64,000 nucleotides of DNA from assembly GCA_029216955.1 (NCBI GenBank), contig JANAVB010010791.1:10361086-10425085 (forward strand), read 5' to 3'. The translations under genes were made by a program, and so were the position numbers. Origin of the DNA: Iris pallida (taxonomy: Eukaryota; Streptophyta; Magnoliopsida; Asparagales; Iridaceae). Below, piece after piece: positions 23,873-33,544 of the stretch (position 1 is the stretch's first letter; each line of letters opens with the position of its first letter). The notes under the pieces were generated by a model. It was not told the DNA's origin, ran no database searches, and saw only the letters and a list, made by a program, of their open reading frames with translations.

Positions 23873-25489
23873 GTATATAATGTATACATTTATACTTGTA
23901 TGAATGTAATACATAATGCAAGCATGCATGGTAATGTAGGTTGTATGTAATGAATGTATCAATACAATGTATGCATGAGTGTATGTAAAATATAATGTAT
24001 GTAAGTATCTATGTAATGTATGTATTGTACCTATATTGTATATATGCCTAGTGAATAAGTGACCCTATAGGTTGTTGTTTGACTAGAGTATTGACCAAGG
24101 TTGACCGAGAGTTGACTTTGACCTAGATTAGCTTGGAATCATGTAGATTTTACTGTAGATTCATTTACCTTATTTTGGATACATCATAACCTATATTGTT
24201 CTGATTAGGACATTGTGACTCCGGTTCAGACATCTGATATTATACCATTCATTCAGAGTATTAGGCTAGTACATTCTGTTATAGTTTTTTTATTTACTTG
24301 TCGATTACTGTATTTCAGTTCTACTTAGTTCTGTTTTGATTCTCTGTCAACGCGGATTGATATTACTGGATCCATTGCATGTGACACTTACCTTTTATAT
24401 GTCTGGCCTCTATTACTGGAATCACCACTGGAATCACCTACTGGCATCATCATGTTCTGGCTGGACTTGTACTTATTTTGTGTCGGGTTATGGATTCACT
24501 TGTACTTGTTGTGCGGGAAAATATCAGAGTAGACATGTGAACATTCCAAATACTGGAACCACTCCTTTGGAATTATATTGGAAAGATAGTGTAACACCCA
24601 CTTTTATAAATGAGGATAATTTTAAACTTTTGTAATTTTAGTCTTTTAATAATGAGATATAAATCATGTTATAATTTTTGGTAATTTTTAATTTTTTAAA
24701 AAACTATTTTAATGGGTGATTTATGATTTTGGTATTTTGCTAGTGAACCCTAGATACTACTTGACCTAGAGACTAACCATGACCATGGAAACCTAACCAT
24801 GTGATTAGGTAATTTATTTCAACATTTTGCCCAAGGGTATTTTGGTCATTTTTATTTTTGTGAATTATTTATTGCATTGGTGTTGTGATTTTGACTTTTG
24901 CTAGTTATGACTTTATAGACTAGCCTAGAGTTTGACTTTGACTTTGGTGACTTAGTTAGCATGGTGTGGGACCCTAATCTAACTTAAGTTGGTCTTAGTT
25001 GACTTGAGTGTGGCTAGGTTTCATGAGAGGATTGGGAGAGTTTTGTATTTGGACTTATGGCTAAGGAGTTGAGCTAGCTAGCTAACAATCTTTGCCCAAA
25101 GCCCACCATGAGAAACCCTAACCCTAGCTCTTTATTTGGCCAGCCACCACAGCCACTTATGACCTAATTTCCCCCCTATAAAGTCTCTTTTCATGACCAC
25201 TTGCCTCTTTTAGAAATCCCCCTTAGAAACCCTAATTTCTTCCCCCTTTCATCATTCCTCACCATTTCTCTACCAAATTGATTCCAATCTTTTGCAATTG
25301 GTTCTAAATCTGGAATTGAGATTGAAGGAGGCAAGCTTGCAAAGATGGGAGCTCATTTGGACATTGCTTGAGGAAGGGGACTTCAAAATTTAGGGCTTTT
25401 TCATTGAGATTGGCTCTCTATAGATAATCACTTCAAATCACCTATAAATCCTGATTTCTTTCCATAGATGCATCCATCTAGCTGTCCCT

Positions 25490-26145
25490 AGCCGTATTGG
25501 ACATGTATCAGTATGTGTGCACAAATGTTCGATAAAATGTTTGAATGAAATTTATTTTGTTAATTTTGAATTCTGTTTGAAGTGATTTGTAGCCCTTCAT
25601 GTTTTGATCATGGAACCCTAGCACTGAGCACGTTTTGAGTCGTGTTCGTGTCCAAAATCGGACATGAACTGCAGCATGAGACACGCGCACACATGCCCTG
25701 CTACCACTTTCTGATTTCTTCCTGTGTAGGCCATGTGGACACGTGCCCCTTGGCACAGGGGTGGGGGCAGATATTGTCAGGCCACCCCTCGAGTTTTATG
25801 ATACCTTGTGTCGTGTTGGACACAAAAACGAGCCTGTACTGAACTTACACTGCCTGCACCCGTGCGAACAGTGGCTTCTGACACGGCCTTCGTGTCGCGT
25901 GCAGACACAACATGGACTCGTGTTAGGGACCCAAATGTGTAGCCCAACACCTAGGCTATGTGTGGACATGAGCACATGGCCTCTCGTACGACGTGTCGTA
26001 TCCAATATGGCTCGACATGGCTGTACGAGGCCATGTTATGCACTGTTTCACTGATATTTCATATTAAGTGTTTGGACACCTTCGTGTCCATTACATGGAC
26101 ATGAAATCACATCCTCGACACGTGTGCACATGTATGCCACACCTG
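25490..26145. repeat. GACAC/GTGTC-rich domain in LTR
   Basis: Words such as GGACACG, CGTGTCC and GACATG fill this stretch on both strands. It aligns by position, and only loosely by sequence, with 21995-22680. Confidence 0.7.
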
Positions 26146-26505
26146 TACACTTGTTTCATCCATTTATTTCGAGTTGTTTGTTGATTTGGTTTTCGAATTG
26201 GCGATTTTACATGTATCATTCATTTTTTCTAGTTTTGATTTATTGAATTGGAATTTAATATTTGAATCTTGTTTTTCGGAGAATTGAAATGTATTGCAAT
26301 GTGAATGTCCAAGTTACAATGAGGTTGGGTTTTAAACTGTTGGTTTGGTTTTAATTTTTGGTTTTTTATTGAGAATTGAGCTTCGAATATGAAAACTGAA
26401 ATATAGATTACTGATACTTGATATAGTGAACTGAAAATTAGGTTTTTAATGGAAAACTGAGATCTTAATGACTTACTTGAGATTTATTTCAACTGACATA
26501 TATTT

Positions 26506-26525
26506 CCTGAGAATGTATTCTCAGG
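26506..26525. repeat. 20-bp near-perfect palindrome
   Basis: CCTGAGAATGTATTCTCAGG has 9-bp arms around a two-base centre. CCTGAG/CTCAGG words recur in this part of the LTR family (23172-23280, 36780-37020). Confidence 0.85.
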
Positions 26526-26870
26526 TTTGAGGAAAACCTGAGAACTCAATAGTGTTTGCCATTAAAATCTTTTGATTGCAAATTTCAATACAAACAGAAC
26601 CGTGTTACAATATAGGACTTAGACGTAGTCCTAGGAGTACACTTTTGTTTATCTGGGTCCCTTGTGCCGATGGAGCGAGTGGTAATGCGTTGACTCGGTT
26701 GACGATCTGACGACGGTTATCGGTTCTCTAAAGGTTTGGATTGCTCTGGGTGCTGGAGCTTGCTGAGAGGAGGAAGACGTTGAGTGTCTGTAACTGCCTC
26801 TCTGGTTGTGCGATGTCTCTGTCTGTCTAACTATATTCATCTCTGTGTGTGTACGAAGGAAATGATCCCT

Positions 26871-26880
26871 TTATTTATAG
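26871..26880 (-). promoter_or_regulatory. TATA box for the pol-sense transcript (B LTR)
   Basis: The minus strand reads CTATAAATAA, just downstream of GCGCATCC-type repeats. Its distance to the LTR end matches that of TATAAATA at 52643 in C. Confidence 0.6.
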
Positions 26881-27806
26881 TCTGCAGGCTGGCTGCTCAT
26901 GCGCGCATATGTAGGATGCGCCTGGACGTGGGGACGCCACGTGGTGATTGCTAATGGAGGCGCATGGACGATGCACCCTGATTGAGGGGTTAAATTCTTC
27001 ATACTGTTGTTATGGGCCGGCACATAGCAGAGAAGAGGATTTTTCTGTTGCTGAGATCTTGGGTGAATCGAGTCAAAGGACACGTGTCATCGGCCCATGG
27101 CTCGGAGATCTCGGATTTGGTGAGGAATGATCTGGTAGGATGCGCCTTGGATTGGGCGCATGAGGAGACTTTGGCTCGTAACCTTTGGGAGTTGCGAACC
27201 ATTTGGGGCGCATGGCTTTTGAGGCGCATGCGAAGCTTCAGTAGTGACTTTACTTCTGTCTTTTGGGATCAGAGAGAAGTCTGGGATGTATGGCTTTTGA
27301 GGCGCATGCAGAGCTTTGGGAGCATGGCCGCGGAGGCGCATGCGAGTGGTTAGGCAGCCACGTGGCTTGTAACCGTCGGAGGAAAGTAATGATGATGCTG
27401 ACGTTGGCGACGCTTCATTTTCTGAAAAAGCTGTCAACTGTTTAGTCCTCGAGAGGCGTGCTGCCAACTCTGTCAGACTTCAACATTTAATGTTCTTTGA
27501 CAGGTGATGGACTATTGGAGTGGGCACATCGATCGGCGTCCCACTAGGCGCATGGGGCCGCATGGGGGCGCATGCTTGTGAAGCGCTTGGTCCTGAGGGG
27601 CGCGTCTGTGTGATGCACGGTCTGACCGGCGCATCCGCTTCGCTTGACACGTCTTTTGGTACGACTGTTACGTTTCTTCGAGTGCTTTAAATATCCGTTT
27701 TTGACTTGGCTGAAGTCGAAGCGTCAGATTCATCCATTTAATGCAAATTCATTGCACCGGATTCGGAGAGCCATCCACTTGGCGCATGGGTTTGATTTGC
27801 CCGACC

Positions 27807-27815
27807 TATAAATAG
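27807..27815 (+). promoter_or_regulatory. possible TATA box for the antisense transcript
   Basis: TATAAATAG lies on the plus strand, followed by GTGGCATGGAGAGAG and a CT-rich stretch (CTTCTCGTTCTCTCACGTTC), a good plant core promoter layout. It points at the antisense ORF that starts about 1 kb downstream. It would make this LTR active on both strands. Confidence 0.45.
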
Positions 27816-28357
27816 TGGCATGGAGAGAGTTTGCTTCTCGTTCTCTCACGTTCTTCCGAAATAAACTTTTTTACTCGAATGCATTCTGTTGATAAGATGC
27901 TCCCGAGGGTGAAGATGTGACACATTGTCTTCATTGATGCACTTGAAGGTGACTGTTACATCCAAAATTCGGAGTTGAGGGCTTCTGAGGCAGGCGGAAG
28001 GTGCCTGTTGCATCCAAAGATTGGGATGCACGAGCCTCGTCTCCGTTATGTGGGAAGAGCCGCAGATCGAAATTGCGGTGCTGCGGCTTTGGGGGCTCTT
28101 TCTTCCTTCAGAGTGGGTGTTGCCCATTCTGGTTGTGTTGAAAGCTGCTCCTTTAGCCGCGGTTTCGATTGCGGTCTTCCTTCGCCTTTGGAGGCTCTTT
28201 CGAAGCCTCCCCTGGCCACATGTTGGCTTGCGGTGCTCTTTCCTTCCTCGGTTTGGGGAGCTCTTCCTCCAGCTAGAGGGTTGATTGCCACCCTCGTTCT
28301 GCCCAATAAATGGTTTATTAGTCGAAGCACTTAGACGATGGTGAGCCTGGCTGGTAG

Positions 28358-28520
28358 GGTGGCACATAACTGAGCTGCTGAAGGGATGCACATAACTGAG
28401 GATGCACATAACTGAGCTGCTGAAGGGATGCGCCCGGCTGGGAGCGCATGGTGGGATGCGCCTGACTGAGAGCGCATGGTGAGATGTGCCTGTTCGAGAG
28501 CGCATGATGATGCTGCGCGT
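28358..28520 (+). repeat. tandem repeat, 24-28 bp units
   Basis: GGATGCACATAACTGAG and CTGCTGAAG units (28385-28430) grade into three 28-base units of the form GGATGCGCCTGACTGAGAGC + GCATGGTG (28430-28515). It lies near the outer end of the B LTR. Confidence 0.75.
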
Positions 28521-28728
28521 GGCTATAGACTTAGGGTCTTTTTTTTTGTAGAAGTTCTCCTTTGGACAGCCCTTTTTAAGACATATAATAGACTTTTATA
28601 TGAAATACAAATCTTCTTTTAATGTCTCTATTCTTGTTTTGCTGTGTCAAAGTACTTTGTCTGAACTTCCTGGCGCATGTAGTATTTGGAGCATAGGATT
28701 TCTGATCGTGAAATTCTATGCTTCTACA

Positions 28729-28742
28729 AGACCCCCTTCAAA
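28729..28742 (-). other. proposed polypurine tract of B
   Basis: The minus strand reads TTTGAAGGGGGTCT next to TGTAGAAGC. It is the best candidate for the plus-strand primer of reverse transcription in this part of B. Confidence 0.4.
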
Positions 28743-28791
28743 GTTTTTAAAACTTTTTTTGTCAAGTTTTGGAATACTTTGAATAAGAAGC

Positions 28792-29166
28792 ATGGTGGTT
28801 GGGGCGCATGTCTGTTCGGGCACATGGATACTCCGCGCATCAGTGATGGGGCGCATGCTCCTCTCAGTTAATACAAATGATAACGCCTCGAAGGACCAGC
28901 GGGCTCGACTCCTATTGGATGTTGAGCGTGCCCAGGCTGAACATGTAGCATTCAAGAAAGAGGAAGCAGCTTTCATCCATCGGGCTCTTTCTCTGGCTCA
29001 GCAGCGGCAGCAACTGGATGAGAAGCATGAGGATGACACTTCTCCAGAGGCCATAGAGGCGATGCGTCAAGAAGCTGAACGTCGGGTCCTGGCGACTGTG
29101 GAGGCTCGAGCGACAGACTTGAGGCGCCCGATTGAAGACCTTTCAGCCAACCCTGGGGATGTTTAG
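28792..29166 (+). CDS. antisense ORF of Tat element B, coiled-coil-like protein
   Basis: It runs opposite to pol, between the 3' LTR and the end of integrase. The reliable part starts at about 28875 (NASKDQRARLLLDVERAQAEH) and is rich in Ala, Glu, Arg, Gln and Leu, as in coiled coils. The last 35 residues (EAMRQEAERRVLATVEARA, then TDLRRPIEDL) line up with the end of the antisense product of element C (EEARRRVMSTRKERL, then QTLKQQIDNL). The stretch 28792-28873 is made of GCGCATG repeats and may be non-coding: CTCCTCTCAG at 28859-28868 would be a fair splice acceptor. Antisense ORFs of unknown function are known from Tat elements; no biochemical role can be given. A poly(A) signal follows at 29243. 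Confidence 0.6.
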   Translation: MVVGAHVCSGTWILRASVMGRMLLSVNTNDNASKDQRARLLLDVERAQAEHVAFKKEEAAFIHRALSLAQQRQQLDEKHEDDTSPEAIEAMRQEAERRVLATVEARATDLRRPIEDLSANPGDV

Positions 29167-29242
29167 GCATTGTAGTCTCTTCTTTTTGTGTGTTTTCAAC
29201 TCTTGCTGGGGAGGGTGTAATCCTTTACTCTCTCTTTTTTAG

Positions 29243-29248
29243 AATAAA
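29243..29248 (+). terminator. poly(A) signal of the antisense transcript
   Basis: AATAAA lies 77 bases after the stop of the antisense ORF. CATTTTTGCTGT 29 bases further (29277-29288) is repeated after the AATAAA of the antisense gene in element C (62881 on, minus strand), so the 3' end signal looks conserved. Confidence 0.55.
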
Positions 29249-29369
29249 GAAATACAAAGTTTTTGTGATGTGTTCATTTTTGCTGTCATGAACTTGATAA
29301 TTTGTGTGGACCTATTATCTTTTGCGCACCTTGGTTTTTAGGTACAAATAATAAGTTTGAAAGAACCAA

Positions 29370-29673
29370 CATGTTTGCTCAGAGGTGATGTGGACGTGGC
29401 AAATATGGGATTCAAATGATGGAATCTTCCTACTCAGAGGTGTTATGGACGTGGTAGGAACGATTCTGGAGGATACGCGGAACTACTCAGAGGTAATGTG
29501 GACGTGGAAGTTCTGCGATCAATGACGGCAACGCTGTCTGTACGGGATGTTTACTCAGAGGTAATGTGGACATGGTAAACATGATGGGTAGCGTAGTCTC
29601 ACGGAGTATAAGATTCCGCTTTGTAGGGCTTAGGGGGACAACTCAGAGGTGATATGGACGTAGTTGTCCTTCT
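29370..29673 (+). other. array of five hairpins with a constant loop and covarying stems
   Basis: Five copies of a 20-base core (consensus TCAGAGGTRATRTGGACGTG) start at 29379, 29434, 29487, 29555 and 29643. Each is flanked by arms that are complementary to one another but different in every copy: for example TTCCTAC/GTAGGAA, ATGTTTAC/GTAAACAT and GGACAAC/GTTGTCC. Stems are 8 to 12 pairs; the hairpins span 29370-29407, 29422-29466, 29476-29517, 29547-29582 and 29632-29673. The non-Watson-Crick pairs that occur are G-T when read on the plus strand, which favours a structure in the antisense RNA. It lies tail-to-tail between antisense ORF and pol. Function unknown. Confidence 0.85.
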
Positions 29674-29744
29674 ACTGGAGGATGCCACGGAGCAGCTGGG
29701 TTCTGGAAGCGTCTGATTTTGTGGAAGTACATGTCTGAAAGATG

Positions 29745-31690
29745 TCAAGAGTAGTACTTCTTTAAGAACTTGCCGTTGATGGGCATCATGAACAAGTCTC
29801 CATTGGGTTTAGCGAGGTGGTAAGTACCGTTTGAGTATACCGTCTCTATGATGAAAGGTCCTTCCCACTTGGGCTCGAACTTTCCTGGTGTCTTGTGAGT
29901 CAACACTATCGGCCTCCTGACTGCCAGAACCAGGTCGCCTACTTGGAAAGTCCTTTGCTTGACCTTCTTGTTGAAAGCCTGTGATATACGGGCTTGGTAG
30001 AGTTCAAAGCGTTGTTGAGCTAGGAGACGCTTTTCGTCAAGTGCCTCCAGTTCCCGCAGACGACGACGTTGATTGTCCTCTTCTGTGAGTTGGTTTGTGA
30101 TTGCTACTCGGAGTAATGGTATCTGGATCTCGAGAGGTTGTACCGCTTCGCTTCCGTAGACTAGGGAGAATGGTGTGTTCCCTATCGGGGTCCGTACCGT
30201 TGTGCGGTAGGCCCAAAGGCATTCGCTGAGCTTTTTGTCCCAGTCGCGTTTGTTGGATGACACGGCCTTTTTGAGTAGCCTGACGATAGTCTTGTTGAAC
30301 GCCTCGGCCAATCCGTTTGCTGCCGGATTGTAGGCGGTTGAGGCTACGTTTTGAATACGATTCTTGTCACAGAATCTGCTGAAAATATGCCTGATGAACT
30401 GAGGACCGTTATCGTGGATAATCTTTCGTGGTACTGCGAAACGGTAGATGACATGGTGCTTGATGAAGCTGATCACCCTAGAGCTCTTCACTTCCGCCAG
30501 TAGGACTGCTTCTGTCCATTTTGAGAAGTAATCGGTGATGGCTAGGATGAAGCTGTGTCCTCTCGATGAAGGAGGGGTGATCGGTCCCATAATGTCCATG
30601 CCCCAAGCTTTGAAGGGCCAGGAGACGACTGTAGGATGTAGTGGTTCTGACGGTGTATGAATGAAGTCTGCGTGAAGCTGGCACGCATGGCACTTCTTAG
30701 CATAGTCAACAACGTCAGCGGCCATGGTTGGCAAGTAGTAGCCCATACGTCGCAGTCGGTCCTACAACTTAGGGCCAGGTTGATGGGCTCTGCAGGTCCT
30801 ATCGTGAGCTTTTCGAAGGGCTTCGACTGCTTCTTCGTTGGACCGACATCGCAGGAGAAGTCCATCGTAGGAGCGTCGGTATAGCATTTTAGTAGCTGTA
30901 TCGTAGTAGAATCGAAGGGAGCGCCTCCTGACTGAGACGACTTCTTTCGGGTCTTCTGGGAGAATTCCGTAAACAACGAAGTCGATGAACGAAAATCTCC
31001 AGTCTCGGACATTAATACTAGCACTTGTTGACATGGCATGGGTCACTTGTGAGCACAGGTTGTTTTTAGGACAGACCAAGTCTCGACCAACTACCGCGAC
31101 GTAGTGTTGAGTATCGAGGGGTGCTGCTAACGAGGTTGCGAGGCCGGCCAGAGCGTCAGCCTCCAGTTTTTGTAAAGGAGGTACATGTTCGATGAAGAAC
31201 TCGGTGAAGGTTGAAATGATGTTCAACGCAACTTCATGGTAAGGGATCAGATCTTCATGGCGAACCTCGTATTGCCCTCTGATCTGGTTTACGATGAGTT
31301 TTGAATCGCCGTAGGCTTCCAGACGGTCCACCCCCAACTGTCGCGCCAGCTGGAGTCCCATGATGAGAGCATTGTACTCGTCAACATTATTGGAGCACGG
31401 CTTTGAAAGGGAGTAGGCGCGCTGGATGACCAGCTGATCGGGGGAGACTAAGACTACCCCCACTCCTGCAATGATTTGGCCTTTGGGGCCTGTTCTTGAA
31501 GCGCCATCGAAAAACATCCGCCAGACGGAGCTTTCTTCGGTGACGTTAGATTCTTGGACCTCATCCGGGATGTCTTCATAGAGTCTGGAGGACTCCGGGA
31601 TGGGGTGTGCAGCTAAAAAGTCGGCCAGAGCCTGACCCTTGACGACTTTTGTGGAACGAACACCATGTTGTATGGTGTTAGCAGGATCGC
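29745..31690 (-). pseudogene. pol: Tat pol: additional RNase H and integrase
   Basis: One frame runs from about 31690 to the stop at 29745, broken by a TAG at 30762. The first part carries the additional RNase H (WRMFFDGASRTGPKGQI, then SNNVDEYNALIMGLQLA with the D..E..D pattern), a mark of the Tat lineage. Integrase follows: zinc site H..H..C..C (HDRTCRAH ... CHACQ, about 30640-30815), the catalytic D of WGMDIMGP, D of IIHDNGPQF (about 30420) and E of NGLAEAFNKTI (about 30300). The C-terminal GKFLKKYYS end matches that of element C. The stop at 30762 corresponds to a Gln codon in C. The join to the upstream frame near 31690 is shifted. Confidence 0.9.
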
Positions 31691-33544
31691 CTACGTAGCT
31701 AGCCAAAAATTTAATGACCCTGGCTTCGTCATAAGTACTCTGAGTGGATTGACTCGGGAGATGACATAAATCGTCTGGCCCGAGACATAATGGCGAGTCT
31801 TCTGAATGGCAAACACCAACGCCAAGCACTCATTTTCAACAGGGTTGTACCGGTGTTCGGCCCCGATGAGTGTTCGACTGAGGTAGTAGATGGCTTGCTC
31901 ATAGCCTGTATCGCTGTTCTGAGCCAGCAAAGCGCCGAGGGAATAATCCATGGCACGGAGGTAGAGGAGGAATGGTTTGCCGGCGACGGACACCACTAGG
32001 ACTGGCGGACTCATCAGGTAAGCTTTGATGTCGTCGAAAGCTTTTTGGCATTCCTCTGTCCAGACGTAAGAGATTCCCTTCTTCATAAGCTGAGTGAAGG
32101 GTCGACATTTTTCGGAAAGGTTTGCTATGAACCTCCGGATGTATGCCAGACGCCCCTGCAGGCCTCGAAGCTCTCGGAGGTTCTTCGGAGGGCCCATGTC
32201 GAGGATGGCTTTGGTCTTCTCGGGATCGACATGAATGCCTTTCGCCGTGATAATGAAGCCCAAGAACTTTCCGCTAGAAACCCCTAAGAAGGATTTAACA
32301 GGGTTCATCTTGAGTTGATGCGCCCGCATGAGATCGAAGACTGTCTTCAGGGCTTATAGGTGATCTCTTTTGAGACGGCTCTTGACTGCGATGTCATCAA
32401 CATAGCATTCGACTGTCTTGCAAAGATGCTGACGGAAAATGGTGCTCATAGCTCATTGGTATGTGACACCAGCATTCTTCAAGCCGAAGGGCATCACTGT
32501 GTAGCAAAAAACGCCCTTTGGAGTCCTGAATGACGTATATTTTGCGTCATCGGGAAACATCTTGATCTGGTTGTAGCCCGAATATCCGTCCATGAAAGAC
32601 ATGCGTTTGAAACTACATGTGTTGTCGATCATCACGTCGGTGATTGGAAGCAAGAATTCGTCCTTCGGGCAAGCGGAGTTGAGATCCCTGAAGTCGATGC
32701 AGACTCGAATCTTTCCATTCTTTTTGGTGACAGGGACAACGTTGGCCACCCAATCTGGGTGTTGTTCTTCACGGATGAAGCCGCTAGTCAAGAGTTTGTC
32801 CACCTTCTGATCGATGGCGTTCATGATGTTCGGACGAAAACGTCGTTGTTGTTGTTTGATAGGCTTGGCATCAGGTAAGATGTTAAGCCTATACATCACG
32901 ATCTGGGGATCAAGTCCCGGCATATCTTCGTAGCTCCAGGCGAAGACATCGATATACTCTTTAGCCAGCTGGATTAAAGATTCTCGGTCTTCTCCTTTTA
33001 GGCTTTTGCTGATGAAGATGGGTTTGGAAGAAGATCCGTCCCCAAGGTCGATCTGCTCGACTTCGTCTTCGGTGGGAGGTTCGCGTAATTCAAAACGAGA
33101 CTCCCATTGTTCTCCTAGGCGTTGAGCCCAGGGTTTTTCTTCGAAGAATTCTGGCGTTTGGTCTTCGCTTTCATCTTCTTGCGATTGTGCAGATGTCATG
33201 TTGGCTGATAGCACTCTCTTGAAGACTGAGCCGATACTGGTATCGGAATCCTAAGTTGATGCTTCGGACGAGTGAGAATGGTCTACTTCTTCTGCCTCCG
33301 AACTCTCTGGAGTTGACGGTGGCGTGACATAGCCCACCCCCCGTCGAGTTCAATTATAGTAGTCCTGCGGCTTTCTTTTAGGTGTTGGAAGACGGAGAGG
33401 GAGACGTCGACCCTTGTCGTAGTTCAGGCCTTTGTTGCTTTTTAGGTCGTAACCCATATTTTGGATGAGGTACTTTGCCTTGTCCGTGTACCGATAGACT
33501 TGTATTCTGTCGGTATCCGGTTCTTGCTCGAGTGGCGGGAGGTC
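31691..33544 (-). pseudogene. pol: Tat reverse transcriptase and RNase H
   Basis: It is in the frame of the protease part. Motifs in order: WSYEDMPGLDP, EEQHPDWVANVVPV, RVCIDFRDLNSACPKDEF, SFMDGYSGYNQIKM, VMPFGLKNAG and an intact YVDD near 32405, then the connection (GFIITAKGIHVDPEK, LRGLQGRLAYIRRFI) and the first RNase H (AMDYSLGALLAQ). Stops lie at 33545, about 33342, about 33251, 32453 and 32354; by comparison with C, these sit where C has Arg, Trp or Gln codons, one transition away. Frameshifts follow near 31690. The active site survives but a full product cannot be made. Confidence 0.9.

Larger units (their letters stand above)
21044..24589 (+). mobile_element. family-X LTR, 5' and middle part
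   Basis: It starts TGTAACACCCACATTTCAG and keeps the family landmarks seen in reverse in the complete copy at 34737-40291: the GTTTTGCTAGTG ... CTAACCATGACC block (21190-21240), a TATA-like CTATTTAAAC at 21631, a GACAC/GTGTC-rich part (21995-22680), CCTGAG words, a TA microsatellite (23671-23872) and the TTGACCAAGGTTGACC block (24090-24120). It is cut at 24590 by the start of another LTR of the same family, so the last 700 or so bases are missing here. No coding capacity. Confidence 0.75.
24590..26552 (+). mobile_element. family-X LTR, 5' part
   Basis: It starts TGTAACACCCACTTTTATAA, directly inside the previous LTR, and repeats its first blocks (GTATTTTGCTAGTGAACCC, CTAACCATGACC). A TATA box (TATAAA, 25177-25182) is followed by the CT-rich transcript start and the GACAC-rich domain (25490-26145). 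It is interrupted at 26553 by Tat element B, and the bases before that junction (AATAG) would be the left copy of B's target duplication. The remainder is not seen. Confidence 0.75.
26553..28728 (-). mobile_element. 3' LTR of Tat element B
   Basis: The left end TGTTTGCCATTAAAATC aligns (reversed) with the end of the C LTR (TTTTTGCAAACA at 52979-52989) through the ATACAAAC block. The right end is proposed at 28728 because the minus strand there reads TTTGAAGGGGGTCT, a polypurine tract, followed by TGTAGAAGC. That right end is less sure than the left. The LTR is loaded with about two dozen GCGCATG or GCGCATCC words. A minus-strand TATA box lies 320 bases from the LTR end, close to the 340 bases seen in C. 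Confidence 0.6.

Noticed and set aside
23557..23962. Tyr-Ile repeat proteins
   Set aside because: They are translation of a TA microsatellite.
27846..28505. A 219-codon minus-strand open frame in the B LTR
   Set aside because: It is built of GCGCATG repeat DNA, with overlapping open frames on the other strand and no family resemblance; it also crosses the LTR promoter region.
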